NCBI RefSeq assembly: GCF_003711515.1
Contig: NW_021167080.1
Coordinates: 5,598,346 to 5,662,345, forward strand
Direction: 5' to 3'
Source of the DNA: Sodiomyces alkalinus F11
Taxonomy: Eukaryota; Ascomycota; Sordariomycetes; Glomerellales; Plectosphaerellaceae
Length of the DNA stretch: 64,000 nucleotides
Position numbers and translations under genes: made by a program. The notes beneath the pieces were generated by a model, which had not been told where the DNA came from, searched no databases, and saw nothing but the letters and a program-made list of their open reading frames with translations. Below are positions 29,518 to 40,920 of this stretch, in pieces (position 1 is the first letter of the stretch; each line of letters opens with the position of its first letter).

Positions 29518-30486
29518 AGGTAGGTAGGTATCCATGGGTACCTGATTTTCTTTTATTTTCTTGGTTGGTACTGCACACAAACAAAGCCCGTAACAAGCCT
29601 CGAGACGATGCACAAGTCATAAAGTGCTGCGTCCAGCGGGTCCTCATCACCCTGGCCAAGGTATGGAGGCATAGTGGCTCAAAGATGTACTGGGTTCCAG
29701 CCTTCCAGGCTTCTACAAATAGTGCAGCCGTCTTACAGAGTAACTGTACTGTATGAACGGAGACTTCGTAAGCTGTTCTGGGCCATATGGTCACGTACGA
29801 TCTCTGACGTCAACCAACCACGAATTACTTCGTGAATACCTTACCTTGCACATATCACTCTGTCCGAACTAACAATCAATCAAACGACTTTTTTTTTAAT
29901 CTACAACTGTACTAAAAGCACTCTGAACCCCCCGAATCATGAGCAACGACCGGACAATTCGATGATTTTAGGGCAAGTCCCTCCCCCCACCAGCACGGAC
30001 CCGGACTGATAAAAACACAGTGGGTCCCGGCACCGGCATCGGGGGGTTCTGGCCGTCTGGGTTAATCCGCCGAGGAACTGGCCAACGCTACAACCAGGCG
30101 ATCTTCTGGACGGAGTTAGTAATACCCGCCTGTCTCCTTAGCGGGAGGAAGCCAAAACTGCCTGCGTCTGGCGGCACATTGGTTGTCTTTTCGAGGTCTA
30201 TCTGGAATAAGGATACGCAAAAAAATACACGTCTTATTCTTATATCTGCTTCCGTCACAAATATCATATATTGTCATCTCGATTATTCTCGAACCGATCG
30301 ATGTCGCGGCCTAACAACTAGGACGAGAGTACGTCCGGCTCATCAGACGCTGGAACCTGCCGGACCTAGACACCGGCCCTCGAGCGTACCTTAACCTCTG
30401 CCGCTACCCCGCCCCCTACATTCCAACATCCCACTTTGCGACCCCTCCCTACCTTAAGCGGCGCAAGAACAAGCTAATAATCAGGT

Positions 30487-30510
30487 ACCACCACCACCAC
30501 CACCACCACC
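30487..30510. repeat. (ACC)n microsatellite
   Basis: Eight ACC triplets in the promoter or leader of the HIU hydrolase gene. Confidence 0.9.
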
Positions 30511-30672
30511 CTCTTCAACCTCATCGGTTAAACCCAACTTCATCTTCCCCCCAACCGTCACCGCCGCCCAAATACGCCACAAAACATAAAGGAAGGAGGA
30601 GGAAAGCAGATCACAAAACAGAACAACAAAAAGAAGAAACCCCAAGAAGGAAGAAAGAAAGAAAGAAGGAAA

Positions 30673-31125
30673 ATGGCAGCCCCCACCCCCACCAAAGACC
30701 GCATAACTTGCCACATCCTCGACACCACCACAGGCCGTCCCGCCCGAGGCGTCCGCGTGCGCCTCTCCTCCCCAGGTTCGACCAGGAACAGCGCCGACCC
30801 AACCCTCCCCCCGACCCTCTCCGGCGCCTCAAAGACCTTCGAGTCCCTCACCGACGACGACGGCCGCGTCAAGTCCTGGCTGCCCTACAGCTCGGCCACA
30901 GCCTCGGGCGACGTCCCCGTCTACACCCTCGAGGACGTCCTCGGCGACATCCGCGGGCCCTCGCGCTGGACCCTCCGCTTCGACGTCGAGGGCTACTTCG
31001 CCGACCAGGGCAAGGACTGCTTCTTCCCCGAGGTCGTCGTCGTCTTCAACGTCCAGGAGGGCCAGGGCTATCATGTCCCCCTCTTGCTGTCGCCGTTTAG
31101 CTACACCACCTACCGCGGTAGCTGA
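30673..31125 (+). CDS. 5-hydroxyisourate hydrolase (transthyretin-like), 150 aa
   Basis: Hydrolyses 5-hydroxyisourate, the product of urate oxidase, to OHCU in purine breakdown, usually in peroxisomes or cytosol. Single exon, start ATG preceded by an A-rich leader (AAAATGG). All family marks are present: ITCHILDTTTGRPARGV with the active-site His14, DGRV followed by a conserved hydrophobic segment, FFPEVVVVFNV, YHVPLLLSPFSYTTYRGS with the C-terminal YRGS tetrapeptide that separates the enzyme from transthyretin hormone carriers. Length is slightly above the usual 115-140 because of an insert around residues 33-48. No PTS1 at the C-terminus, and no clear PTS2 is seen. With ureidoglycolate lyase 5 kb away it makes a loose purine-breakdown group. 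Confidence 0.96.
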   Translation: MAAPTPTKDRITCHILDTTTGRPARGVRVRLSSPGSTRNSADPTLPPTLSGASKTFESLTDDDGRVKSWLPYSSATASGDVPVYTLEDVLGDIRGPSRWTLRFDVEGYFADQGKDCFFPEVVVVFNVQEGQGYHVPLLLSPFSYTTYRGS

Positions 31126-31777
31126 GGATCGACACATTTTGCGGTGAAGAGGAAAACGAAGAACCGAGTGCATTAGCATGTCCTTCCTGAGGAGGAAACG
31201 CGGCGCATGGCGAAAGAAGAGGCTATTGTGATTGGCAGTTGGAGAGTTGAAGAACGAGAAAGAACTGAACTATCAAAGCGACCTACCAACGCCGACCGAC
31301 TGATTCCATAAATATAATATCGCAGCAGCTGTGGCCATGACGGTTATGATATATTGCTAGAGTGTTCTCAAGGAAAGCTACCCCCCCCCACTCGTGCGAT
31401 AAGACTGAAGTCAAGTTTGTTGCAAGTCCGCCTGTTCCGTCGGACGACTTCGGACTGTTTCCCACCGTCCATCGCAGCCTCCGTTTTGCTATCAGTACCC
31501 ACCAACTCCCCCTAGATAAATACACAAACAATGTAATGTACTCAGAGCCAAGTAGTTAAATGCTGTTGGAAGAAAAAAGGATTAAGAAAAATAGAAACTC
31601 CGCGCTAACAATATTTTAATCCCGAATATCGCTTGTCGTTGTCATGGTATCATCATTAGAACCAGGATGCGGCACCTTCGTTTGGCTCGCATTCGTGGTC
31701 CTTCGGTATGGTCGGCCGTTATTAGGAGTTTCGGTGAAGGGGGGGAATTGGTGGCGTTGCCCCTCCCTACCCTTCCA
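31126..31777. other. Convergent 3' spacer
   Basis: Three-prime flanks of HIU hydrolase (+) and the following minus-strand gene. I see no gene. Confidence 0.55.
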
Positions 31778-32384
31778 TCATACTTTCCTGCGGAGGCCTA
31801 GCCGACGAAGCAGGCTCCTCTTGTATGAACGCTCGGAAGAAGTCGGAGATGTTTCCCCTGCGCTATGGGATAGGAGGCTATCCCCGTCCTTGCCGCGGCT
31901 CATGTGGCCAGTTCTCAAGCTGATTTCGGGTGGCGTTTGCGGGGGGTTGCTGGAGGTGCGCCGGGATTGCAGGCTTGCTTCAAAATCCATGGTTGATATG
32001 GGCGACATGGGTGGCTCGAGCATGTCCTCGTCCTCCTCGAGGACGACGTCGCTGTACATGGCCTGCATTTGCTGTGTGATACGGCCGTGGCTGATGGTAC
32101 GCTTGTGCTTTTGCCGGAAGGAGCGAGACGACCGGCCTTTTTTACTAAAAATGATATCCTCCTGACTGATGACGGCATCGGGCGATATATTGGCCTCGGG
32201 ATGTGGTAGGGTGGTGTTTGACACTACGGGAGGAAATTGAGCTTCAATAAGTCACGGGCAGTGGGGATTTCTCGCTCGGGTCCGACATACCTCCGTTAAA
32301 GGGTTCAGGGAAACCCGTGTCATGATTTGGAATCCTTCGCCTGCTGGAGGTCGAAGTTCGTGGACTTTGGGTATCCGAAGTCAT
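31778..32384 (-). CDS. Uncharacterised Ser/Arg-rich protein, 179 aa
   Basis: Exons complement(32291-32384) and complement(31778-32223), joined in phase 1 (PFNG/VSNTTLPHPEA) with good GTATGT donor and CCCGTAG acceptor. The protein is hydrophilic and largely disordered. A more conserved-looking middle, NISPDAVISQEDIIFSKKG then SFRQKHKRTISHGRITQQM, is followed by an acidic patch (EEDEDM), MSPISTMDFEASLQ and a basic Arg-rich end (SYKRSLLRRLGLRRK). Several RxxS-type sites suggest a phosphorylated regulator, but this is inference and I do not recognise the family. The start is the first ATG in the first exon; an in-frame ATG at 32525 would add a low-complexity leader. Confidence 0.62.
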
Positions 32385-35300
32385 GGTGGCGATGGTTGCC
32401 GATCCGATTAATTGTGGATGAAGAAAGAGGACGGGAACTATTATAATTACCCGTGGTCGATGCCGTCGGTGGACGTGAGGGGTATTTGAAGGAAACGGCA
32501 GGTGAAGGAAGGCGGCATGCACCAAGAGGGGTCAATTGCGGCCGCTGCAATGTAAGGTACTTCGTACAGCTGTTAGTTTGACAATGACGGTAAATGGAGC
32601 ACAAAAAGACCGCCGTCTAAGGCAGGTAGGTAGGTGTATGACTTGAGTGGCTGTGATGATGTGTTCTTTGTCGACGACAAAAGAGTATAGATAATAAATG
32701 GATTACTGGAAGATATTGAATGGAAAGGACTGTAATAGAATAGAAACGGTCAAAAAGAGTGAAAGGTCAAAGGAGAAAGGAGAAAAAGAAATATGAAAAA
32801 AAAAAGAAGAAAAAAGTGTATAGATGTATGTTACTGAGGAACAATGAATGAATTTGTGTGGAAATGCCGCTTTCAAGGCAAGACCTGGGGTAAAAGTCCA
32901 ACAATGCACCTCGGCGCCGAAATGCGTGTCAGACAGACACCGCTCGACGAATCTGTCAGCGAAGCGGGAAGTCTCGGATTGGCAAGCAGGTCTTTCTTTC
33001 CGCGTCAGGCTAGGAGGTGATTTGACCGAGTAATAATAAGGGAAGAGAATGAATGGCAGGTAAGAAAGAGAGGATGGCCAAAAAACCGAAGAAAGGAAGT
33101 CAGAATGTGATGTCCTTTTTAATAAGGCCCTCGGAGCGGGATATTGTTCCCAAGATGGCCCCGGGGAGGCGCACTTGCGCCAGCAATTTCGGCCACTTGC
33201 TCTGACATGTCTTGATTGTACTGTACCTAAGGTACGTTGAGGTAATGACGAGGCAGCGCACGTACAACTGTACTTCAGACTTCACACACCAATCAATACC
33301 CATAAACATGGTGCATGGTGCGAAATGCGCAAGTACAACCCAATTATTTCTTGACTTTCCTATCCCCAGCATGTCATGAGAGAGCACCGAGGAGCATTCC
33401 TCTCTTCGCTAAGGCCGAAGGGTCCATTGGAGCAGGTTAACGGATAGGTGAAGCGCCTACGACCTTCCCAAGGCTATACCGATGGCATGCTTGCAGCCAC
33501 ACGGGATCCCTTGATCGTTGACGCCGAGGAGAGGGCAGGAAGAAGGGGAGAGGCAAAGTCCTATAGGTAATGCCAAGGATCGAATTTGTTGAGAGTCTTG
33601 GGGAGTCTTGGGGAGACTTGGGGAGTCTTGGAATAATAGTCTTGGAGGTCTTGGGGAGTCTTGGAGAGTTTTGGAAAGTCTTGGGAGGGCTGATAAATGG
33701 GAGGCAAACAAAGCCAAACGGGATTACAACGTAGGGGACCGGTGGACTTTGTGGGGAGGGTGCGGTCCAGGCCCACAACCACCAAAAGATTGACGGAAGG
33801 TGGAAGGAAACGAGCTGACTTACGTACCTTCTGGCCGGGCAGTGAAATGTGTGGGGTGGGATACGTATGATGTATCGTTGTACTCAGTTAGCGGCTGGGC
33901 GGCAACGGTGATTACGTGGACAGTGGTTACGTGGACAGTGGGGGGAGCTGAGATGACGATGGGGAATTCCGAATGGTCGAGCCCTGCCCCCGATTCCGTG
34001 AGCGTTTTCGGTGGGTTTCCGTCAACAAGCGCGCGGTTTTGTTGCTTAGAGTCCGGGGAATAAGAGGTGGAGAGGGCTTCAAAGGGAAAAAAGAAGAAGA
34101 AGAAAAAGGGACCGCTCAGATAGGCAGGGATATATTTGCCCGATCATAGAGAGGGTGCCTATGTAGTCGGTGTGGTCGGTCTGCCTATGGATGGGATCAT
34201 TGGCGGTGGTGAGTCGGTGTCGGTTCAGCGGCGGCTGAGACAGACGGACGAGCCCATCCGGAGTGAATGGCGGTCCCTCCGGATGTACTCCGTGCTGTAT
34301 TTGATCGAGTCGCTGCGGCTTAATGGCGAGCGGAGGGATGACGAACGCAGCTGAATTTGGACTAGGGTTGGAATGTGTTTTGCCCTGGGGCAAATATGGA
34401 CGGGGTGACAATTTGTACCGAACTTATAAGATAAGGTAGGTTAGATTGAATTGTCGACTGGATGGAATTGGAGAGCCAAAGTGCACGATATAAATCGCAA
34501 TGTCGGTATCGGATTGAAGGGGAGGTTGGCAGATTTGTTCGAGGGTTGGTATTCGAGAGACGAGAGAGGAGAAGAAAAAAAAGGATAAAGCTGGCCTTTG
34601 GGTGCCTGGACTTTCGACGCATGACGACCGACCTGCTGGCCATTTTAACTCTCCAGCTCCTTTGCCCCTCGAAAGGTCACATCATAGTTATCCCCTTTGC
34701 TCAGGTTCCAAGCATGTGCTCCGGTGGCAATTCACGGCTAATCATCGCCAGACCGGGAGTACATAGAGCGGCGTGCGAAGAGATCTGCTGCCCGCCTATT
34801 GGTCTTTGCGAACCGACGAAGTACACGTGTACGTGGTAGGTAATATGTCTTGGAGAACCTTCCCTTGTTGGACGACATTGCGGTGGTGGTTCTCTCGGAT
34901 AGAGGGGGGACCTGGCCCGTTTTGGCCGCCCTGGACGAATGATTCAACCCAAATGTCAATCATACCTACTAGGTACCTTGCAGAACTTCTACCGGCATCA
35001 TTATTCGGCGTCCTCGTGCTCTTCCGAATACCCTCGCTATATGCTATATGGAAGACAGGAAGACGAGTCTTTGCTCTACCTCGACCCATTTACAAATTAC
35101 TCTTAGTAAGGGACTTTTGTTTACATGCATGACATACGCGTTCTCGCAAGTCTCCCCTCTTCATCACAAACCTGCATGCCAGCGCCAGCGCCGATGCCAC
35201 CACGACCAATAAATACCTACATGACCAGACGTCACGTCTACACTCTAGTCACCTATGCCTAGAATCCGCCGCATTCTTTCATCGTCCCGTCCAGTGCCCT

Positions 35301-36303
35301 GCATCCGAGAGGAGGAAAAATAAAATAAAATCGCATAGCTTATTAGCTGCAAATAAACCTCAAAAAGGTACGGCGAGTCTTGAAAATCCAAAAAAAGTCG
35401 TCCGACTGTGTCTGGCCATAAAGTGGCGCTCTGGCCAGCAGGCAATAGCAGCATGCAATGCGGCCACAGAGGTGCAGCAGTGCATGATACATAATTAAAG
35501 CTCACCGACTTTCTTCCAGGACCTAGGTAATATGGCCAGACCTCACGCATCGTGGGCGTCCATCGAACCTTGATAGGTCACGTCACCCTATCTTGCTTCG
35601 TACGTGCAATTTCAAGATCACATATCCTTCACGTCTCCCGCCGTGTCGCACAACCGAACAACGCACTTCGGATGTCCGTTTTGGAGTAGATGCGTATGTA
35701 TGTATCTACTATGAACTCACTGAGACATCAAAAAAGGGGGGGATGAGACAAAATCATCTGCCCTCACTGAATAATCAATTTACTCGCTTCCATCAAGTCA
35801 AGGGCTTGAATGTTGAAGGTTGGGTCGACTCGATTTCCTTCCGGTTGGACAATCTAGAGCGCCGAGGAACCAAAATCACATGCCCTCGACGGCGATCTAC
35901 ATGACTTGGTTCCTTGTAGATGCAAAACTCGATTCCCGAGCCGAGGTCAACAAGCGAGCGAGGACTGTTCTGATCGGTTGAAGAAACGCATCAGTGCGAA
36001 GATACATGTTTTGAAGTAGGTATCATTCAATTGGACGCTAGAAAACAGTGACAGGCTCATTCGTTGCCGACGCATAATCGTCGGGCATGTGGTATCAATC
36101 CCTCATCATAGGGCCACGTCCTCCTCACCACGCTCCGTAATTAAGTATTGGGTGCCCTGGAAAACCTCAGATCCCCGGGGATCACATCTGTCTTATTAAC
36201 AATCTCCATTTTCTCGGAACTTCACCCACCACCCCCTACCCCCCACTGTCACGACACATCTGCTCATGGCTTGGAAAGGCGGTCCAGCTGTGACTGCTCC
36301 AGC
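32385..36303. other. Gene-poor stretch of 3.9 kb
   Basis: I found no convincing gene. Contents: A-rich stretches at 32750-32820, a 10-bp minisatellite at 33592-33688, scattered AGGTACC words (33223, 34968), and A/G runs near 34085-34110. Several open frames of 60-125 codons exist on both strands, but they lack domains, overlap repeats or each other and have no splice partners. A non-coding transcript cannot be excluded. Confidence 0.45.
33592..33688. repeat. Minisatellite of GAGTCTTGGG-type units
   Basis: About nine imperfect copies of a 10-bp unit (GAGTCTTGGG, with GACTTGGGGA and TTTTGGAAAG variants) in a spacer. The opposite strand therefore reads a Pro/Lys/Thr-rich pseudo-repeat protein that I do not accept as a gene. 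Confidence 0.85.
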
Positions 36304-37095
36304 CTAGTGGCGGCGACGCGACCACCAGCGTCTGCGGCCGGTGTGGGCAGGAGGAGCATGGAAGTCGGACTTGCGGTTCTCGGTACGGCGGCGCTTGGAC
36401 CGGCCGCTGCAGCAGGTGACCAGGAGGATGACGGATGCGACGAGAGCGCACAGGGCGGCGACGAGGACGCACCACAGCGCGGCGCCGTAGTGTGCGTTGC
36501 TGAGGGGACTGCCGCCGCTGTCGTCGTCGTTGACGTTGTTGCGGACGGCGGAGATCCAGACGAAGTCGCAGATGAGGGCGATCGTCGTGACGAGGAAGGC
36601 CACGCCGGCGACGAGCGAGGCGAGCAGGGAGCCGAACATGCCGGAGCCCAGGGAGAGGACGAAGCCGAGGAACGAAATACCGGCGGCGATGGGGTGCAGG
36701 ATCATGACGTTGGTCAGGGCCTCGGCTGTGTTTTGGCGGTTATCCGAAAATTCGGTGCCCTCTACCGCAGTGATGATATCGGTGGGTGAATAACCGATGG
36801 ATGAGGAAGAGCAGCCCCTGTTCAAGGCTCCCGTTAGCATACCATGCGCTTCTCTCTTGAGATCGAATTGATTAGACTTCAGAAATGATATGTAGAGGCC
36901 TTACCTGTCGGGGATCCCCCGGACACACCAGCCAAAGGTGCCAAACGTGATCTCTTCGTTGCCTCTACCCAAGTCCACCGTGAAGAGGGAGATGTTGCTC
37001 ACGGTGGGAGCTGTGATGGATGACACAACGAGAAGAACTGTTGCCGCGAGCAACAGGAATGTGCCGAAATGGCTCACAAAGCTAAGAAGACCCAT
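36304..37095 (-). CDS. PalI/SUR7-family four-helix membrane protein, 234 aa
   Basis: Exons complement(36905-37095) and complement(36304-36817), phase 2 (GIPDR/GCSSSSIGYSP). Four hydrophobic helices: residues about 5-28 (FGTFLLLAATVLLVVSSI), then after an extracellular loop 95-118, 127-150 and 180-203. The loop has the family pattern with FGWCVRG and GCSSSSIGYSP carrying the paired cysteines, then HPIAAGISFLGFVLSL. The C-terminal tail is short and very basic (SKRRRTENRK, RRRWWSRRR). PalI/Rim9 assists the ambient pH sensor at the plasma membrane; SUR7 proteins mark eisosomes. Sequence alone does not separate these; the short tail is closer to Rim9 than to the long PalI of Neurospora. Confidence 0.85.
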
Positions 37096-38488
37096 TGTGA
37101 CAATGCTGAGCTCCCAATACTTCCGAGTTGTTGTGAGGTGTAGCGGTACGGGTGAGCGACGTGGCGGCGGTCGTGATATAGTAGTGCCGAGAAGGATGAA
37201 GGTTTGTCCCTTGAATTGGCCTTGTTTTCCCGTCGTGGTCTATCCTCGAAAAGGTGTTCGTTCCGTGGGGCACGTGTTTACTTCAGCCTCAAAAGACGGT
37301 ATGAGAGTGAATCTTCCTAGGATGGTGAGGAAGAGAGTCTCGCGACATACGGATATATAGAGAAGAAGCGGATAACACAGCCATGCTGGGAACATAGTAC
37401 GGGGCCGTGCGTCAGCCACAGTCCCGGAGCTGATGAGTACGAATGCGGCCTTGTTAAAGGGGTGAGAAAACAAGGAAAGACAAAGAACGCAGCTATCCGT
37501 TCGGCATAACGAATGAGCTGGCGTACTTGGTAGGTACGTAAGGGACCAATGACGGCATGGGGATCTAAGCCCAGGGCGACGTCATCCGCGACATGGTCAC
37601 CACAAAGAGAAAGCCACGAACACCCGAGCGTATGGAAACCCTCACCCGCCCTGGTGTAAGGCTGTGACGATGTCTCTGGTCGTTTTTGTGGTCGGATGAC
37701 ACGGCGTCCTGCCATGAATTGGTTGTAGTACTTGTCTCTCTAATTATTCGTAGGAAAAATTGGTGCGTGCCCAACCCGATTCCTCCTAGCTGATGACGTA
37801 GTCAGGCTTGGCTGAGGTGTGCAGGGACTGGGGAGACCTGTGGGGTCACCTAAGGACCGGTCCAGACTGGTAAAAGCGAGCTCTCACGCTTTCTGTGTCC
37901 GCACCTACGAAGAACGAAGTATTAATAGCTAAGGTACTTACTTACCAGGCGGACAGGAACAGCCACGCTGGAATTGGATATGTGATCCCTGGACATAACG
38001 CTATTTGACAAAATACAACGTACCTTGCCAAACTGCCCGAGATCACGATTACTACGAAGCCGATGTCAAGTCGAAAAGTACGAATGGGAGGGGATTGGGT
38101 ACGTGATTGGTTGCTCGGATTAGCTTTTCAATGTCGGACTGGCCCGAGGGTTATAAAGTACGAATACCTGGTATTACCTTATTCATAAGGTAGGATTCCC
38201 CTTCAAAGAGCGTTGTCTCTGCGAAGTCGGTACCTTAGGTACCTTATCTTCTAGCGGTAATAACCGGATGTCCGTTACGGTCCCAGTTCTTCGGCATGCG
38301 GCTCTGCTTAAGACCCATCCGGTAACTTTTTCCTTTTCGTCTTCTTTTCCCACCCAGACCCACCAACGAAGAAAACACGAGAAAATTTCAACAACACGCG
38401 TCGTAGCACAAACCCCACGGGACGTGTCCTAGGGCCAGCCCTCTTATACCAAATCTCGCAACCAACTCAACAACAAGAAGCGAAGCCT
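37096..38488. other. Spacer before tRNA-Lys
   Basis: No gene seen. It contains AGGTACC words, including GGTACCTTA twice in tandem at 38229-38246, and an A/C-rich stretch before the tRNA. Confidence 0.55.
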
Positions 38489-38575
38489 GCCCGGCTAGCT
38501 CAATCGGTAGAGCGTGAGACTCTTACTACAAGAGGTCACAATCTCAAGGTTGTGGGTTCGACCCCCACGTCGGGC
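38489..38575 (+). tRNA. tRNA-Lys(CTT) with a 15-base intron
   Basis: All arms fold: acceptor GCCCGGC/GTCGGGC (one G-T pair), D arm GCTC/GAGC with AATCGGTA loop, anticodon stem TGAGA/TCTCA, anticodon CTT at 38522-38524, variable AGGTT, T arm GTGGG/CCCAC with TTCGACC loop. The intron is 38526-38540, one base after the anticodon as usual. Mature length is 72 plus CCA. The T run from 38609 on is a likely RNA polymerase III terminator. Confidence 0.97.
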
Positions 38576-39100
38576 TCAATTCCTGACGAGATCTCAATGG
38601 TCCCTTCATTTTTTTTTGTTCTCTTTACTTTTTTATTTTTCTTTGGCTTCTTCTTCTCCGTATGGATGTCCTTGTGAGTACTTTGACTGGGTGGAAGGGT
38701 CGTGTTCGTAAGTGGCGTGTACCAAGCACGGATGTTCAAGCCTCGGTGGGACCGCAGCAGTGTATAATAGAACGGAGAACGACTTCTCTCATCCTCCCTG
38801 AGGGACAAGCATTACGAATGACGAGACGGCCATAATCGAGCTTTAAAGAATGTGAATGTTGGCATCAGATTGATTAAAAGTACACAGATAGTACCATGGT
38901 AAATATTCTAAGCTAGCTATCATCAAATCATATTCCCAAGTACCAAAAAGAACAACTCGTCGCCTCTCAGAATTATCAACTTCAATTCATTCCAATCATC
39001 CGTCCAGTTAAGGGTTTGAGGAGAGCATGGGACCAGCCCATTGCTCGACCTGAACCCTGGTTCCCGTTTCTTCATATCCTCGTCAGCTTCGTTCCTCCGT
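38576..39100. other. Spacer after tRNA-Lys
   Basis: T-rich pol III termination signal near 38609-38616, then the 3' flank of the next minus-strand gene. No gene seen. Confidence 0.55.
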
Positions 39101-40920
39101 TCAGCAGCCACCATACCGGACGCCCCTCTTGCCCAGTTCCTTGCGGCCGACAGGATCTTCCGGGAGAACCCATCCCCGAGCACGCTTCGCCTCCCTCTTT
39201 TCCGCCAGCTGCGGCTGCGGCATCCACGAGTCCCTCGCCAAGGCCTTCCGACGCGTCCCCTCGGCCGGGGCCCCGATGTCCGCCTTCCAATGCGCCTGTC
39301 CCGGGCTGGCCTCGTCGCCGGCCATCATGGACAGACCCCACAGAGCGAGGCAGGCCGTCAGCTCCTGGTCAGCCTGTGCCCCGGTGTCGGCCGAGAAGCC
39401 AGAGGCGGCGAAACCAGAGGCCGAGGCCGAGGCCGCGAGCTGTACTGTCGCCACTTCCAGGAAGCCAAAGTGCGGCGTGGGTTCGGTGCCGTTGCGGACC
39501 ACGACGAGCTCGATCTCGGTCAGGATGAAGCCGTAGCGGCAGCCGTGCTCGCGCATGGCGTGGTGGATGGCGGCGAGCCCGCGGAGGTACTCGACCCGCT
39601 TGATGTTCCCCTCGACTCGCATCCCCGTGTTGAAGCGGTCGAAGGACCGGACGATGCCCACGACGCGGGCCGACGGTTTGCCGCCGAAGATGGCGGCCGC
39701 TGACGAAGCGTCCCCCCGGGCGTTGGCGACGAAGAGGAGATCCGATTGACCAGACGACGCGGACGACTTTGGCGCCACCGTCGAGAACTGAAGGGGCCGG
39801 TTGGAGGTCATGGCCAAGGCAGCGTTCAGCTTAGGCAGGTAATGCCCCGCGTAGATGGAATGGAGGGCTCCCTCAGTCTCGGGATGCCGTGTGCTGGTCG
39901 AGGGATTGGGGAGGAGAGGTGCAGGGACCGGGCAGTTGAGGAGGGCAGAAGCGCCGGGGAGGGACAGGATAGTGGAGGTGGAAAAATCGGACCACGACCG
40001 AACCTGACGCACGTCCCACCAGAAATGTTTGGTGTGGGGATCACGAAGGGGGTATGAGATGGTGCGCACCAACGCCGGCGCCGGATTGGGGCCAGTGAGG
40101 TAAGAGAATAGAGTAGTGCTAGGAACGGGCTCGGGGGTAGAGGACAGGCTCAGCGGAGACGGAGCACGAGGAGCGTAAGAGGAGAGAGGGAAGGAGTCTG
40201 CGACGACGACCTGCTGATTGGCAGCGGCAGCGGGAGCAGAGACGTAGGTGGGCATCTGGCGATACGTCGAAAAGGCGTATTTCTCGAGAGCGCCACCGTC
40301 TAGGCTGCAGGTGGAGGCACGACGGGACTGGAAGTCATCCTGGGCAAAATTGACAGGAGAGCAGAGAAGAGAGGAAGAGAAAGTGGAAGCAGACGAATGG
40401 TCTGGCTGAGGCGGGGAGGGGTTGGGGGTGGCATAGGGCATGCCCCAGGCGATGGACTCCGGGCTGGTGTAGCTCCGGGCGTGAGAAGGGCGGAAGGCAG
40501 ACCGCTTGGGCGGGCCGCCGGAGACAGGGGGCGAGTTCGACTTGAGGCGCTTCGCAGGCGATTCGAAGGCCTGGTCCTGGGAACGGATCTTGGGCAGCAG
40601 AATAGGACCATGTTGGCGGATGGGAGGCGAAGAACGACTCGGGGTAGTCATGCGCGTGCTCACGGAGTCGGTGGTGGAGTCAGGGGTGGAGTCGGCGGCA
40701 GATGAGACGGCGGAATAGACGGAGCTGTAGGAACTGGAACGGCCATGGCCGGGGTTGCAGGGCATCTGAAGCAATGACGGATCAAAGGTGAACTGGGGTG
40801 GTGTTGCGGGTTCGCATGAGGGAAAGATGAAATCGAACGGCATGTCTGCTGCCAGACTAAGCAAAATGTTAGCGAGATGCGATAGGAGTAAGCCGAGGCG
40901 AGAGGGACGTACGTAGACAT
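39101..40920 (-). CDS. Uncharacterised protein, S/T/P-rich N-terminus plus conserved-looking C-terminal domain, 587 aa
   Basis: Model: an 8-bp first exon complement(40913-40920) reading ATG TCT AC, intron with GTACGT donor, GCTAAC branch and GCTTAG acceptor, then complement(39101-40856). This gives MSTLAADMPFDFIF; a single-exon start at that internal MPFDF methionine is the alternative. Residues 1-310 are disordered and rich in S, T and P with KRLKSNSPP and KRSAFRPSHARSYTSP. Residues about 310-590 look folded: HFWWDVRQVRSWSDFSTSTI, SLPGASALLNCPVP, ARVVGIVRSFDRFNTGMR, VEYLRGLAAIHHAMREHGCRYGFILTEIELVVVRNG and HFGFLEVATVQL. I have seen such proteins labelled sialidase in fungal sets, but no Asp-box or other sialidase motif is visible, so I do not accept that. 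The strand/helix pattern around YGFILTEIELVVVRNG and LEVATV is reminiscent of nuclease-like folds, which is speculation. Confidence 0.75.

Larger units (their letters stand above)
28697..30672. other. Divergent spacer, noxC / HIU hydrolase
   Basis: No gene seen in 2 kb. It holds a T/C-rich stretch at 29030-29080, the hairpin at 29443-29517, AGGT words around it, an (ACC)n run at 30487-30510 and a GAAA/GAAG-rich leader just before the HIU hydrolase ATG. Open frames near 29270-29790 have no domain and cover the hairpin, so I do not call them. Confidence 0.5.

Noticed and set aside
33437..33778. Minus-strand frame with Pro/Lys/Thr repeats
   Set aside because: The protein-like repeat is just the decamer minisatellite read in frame.
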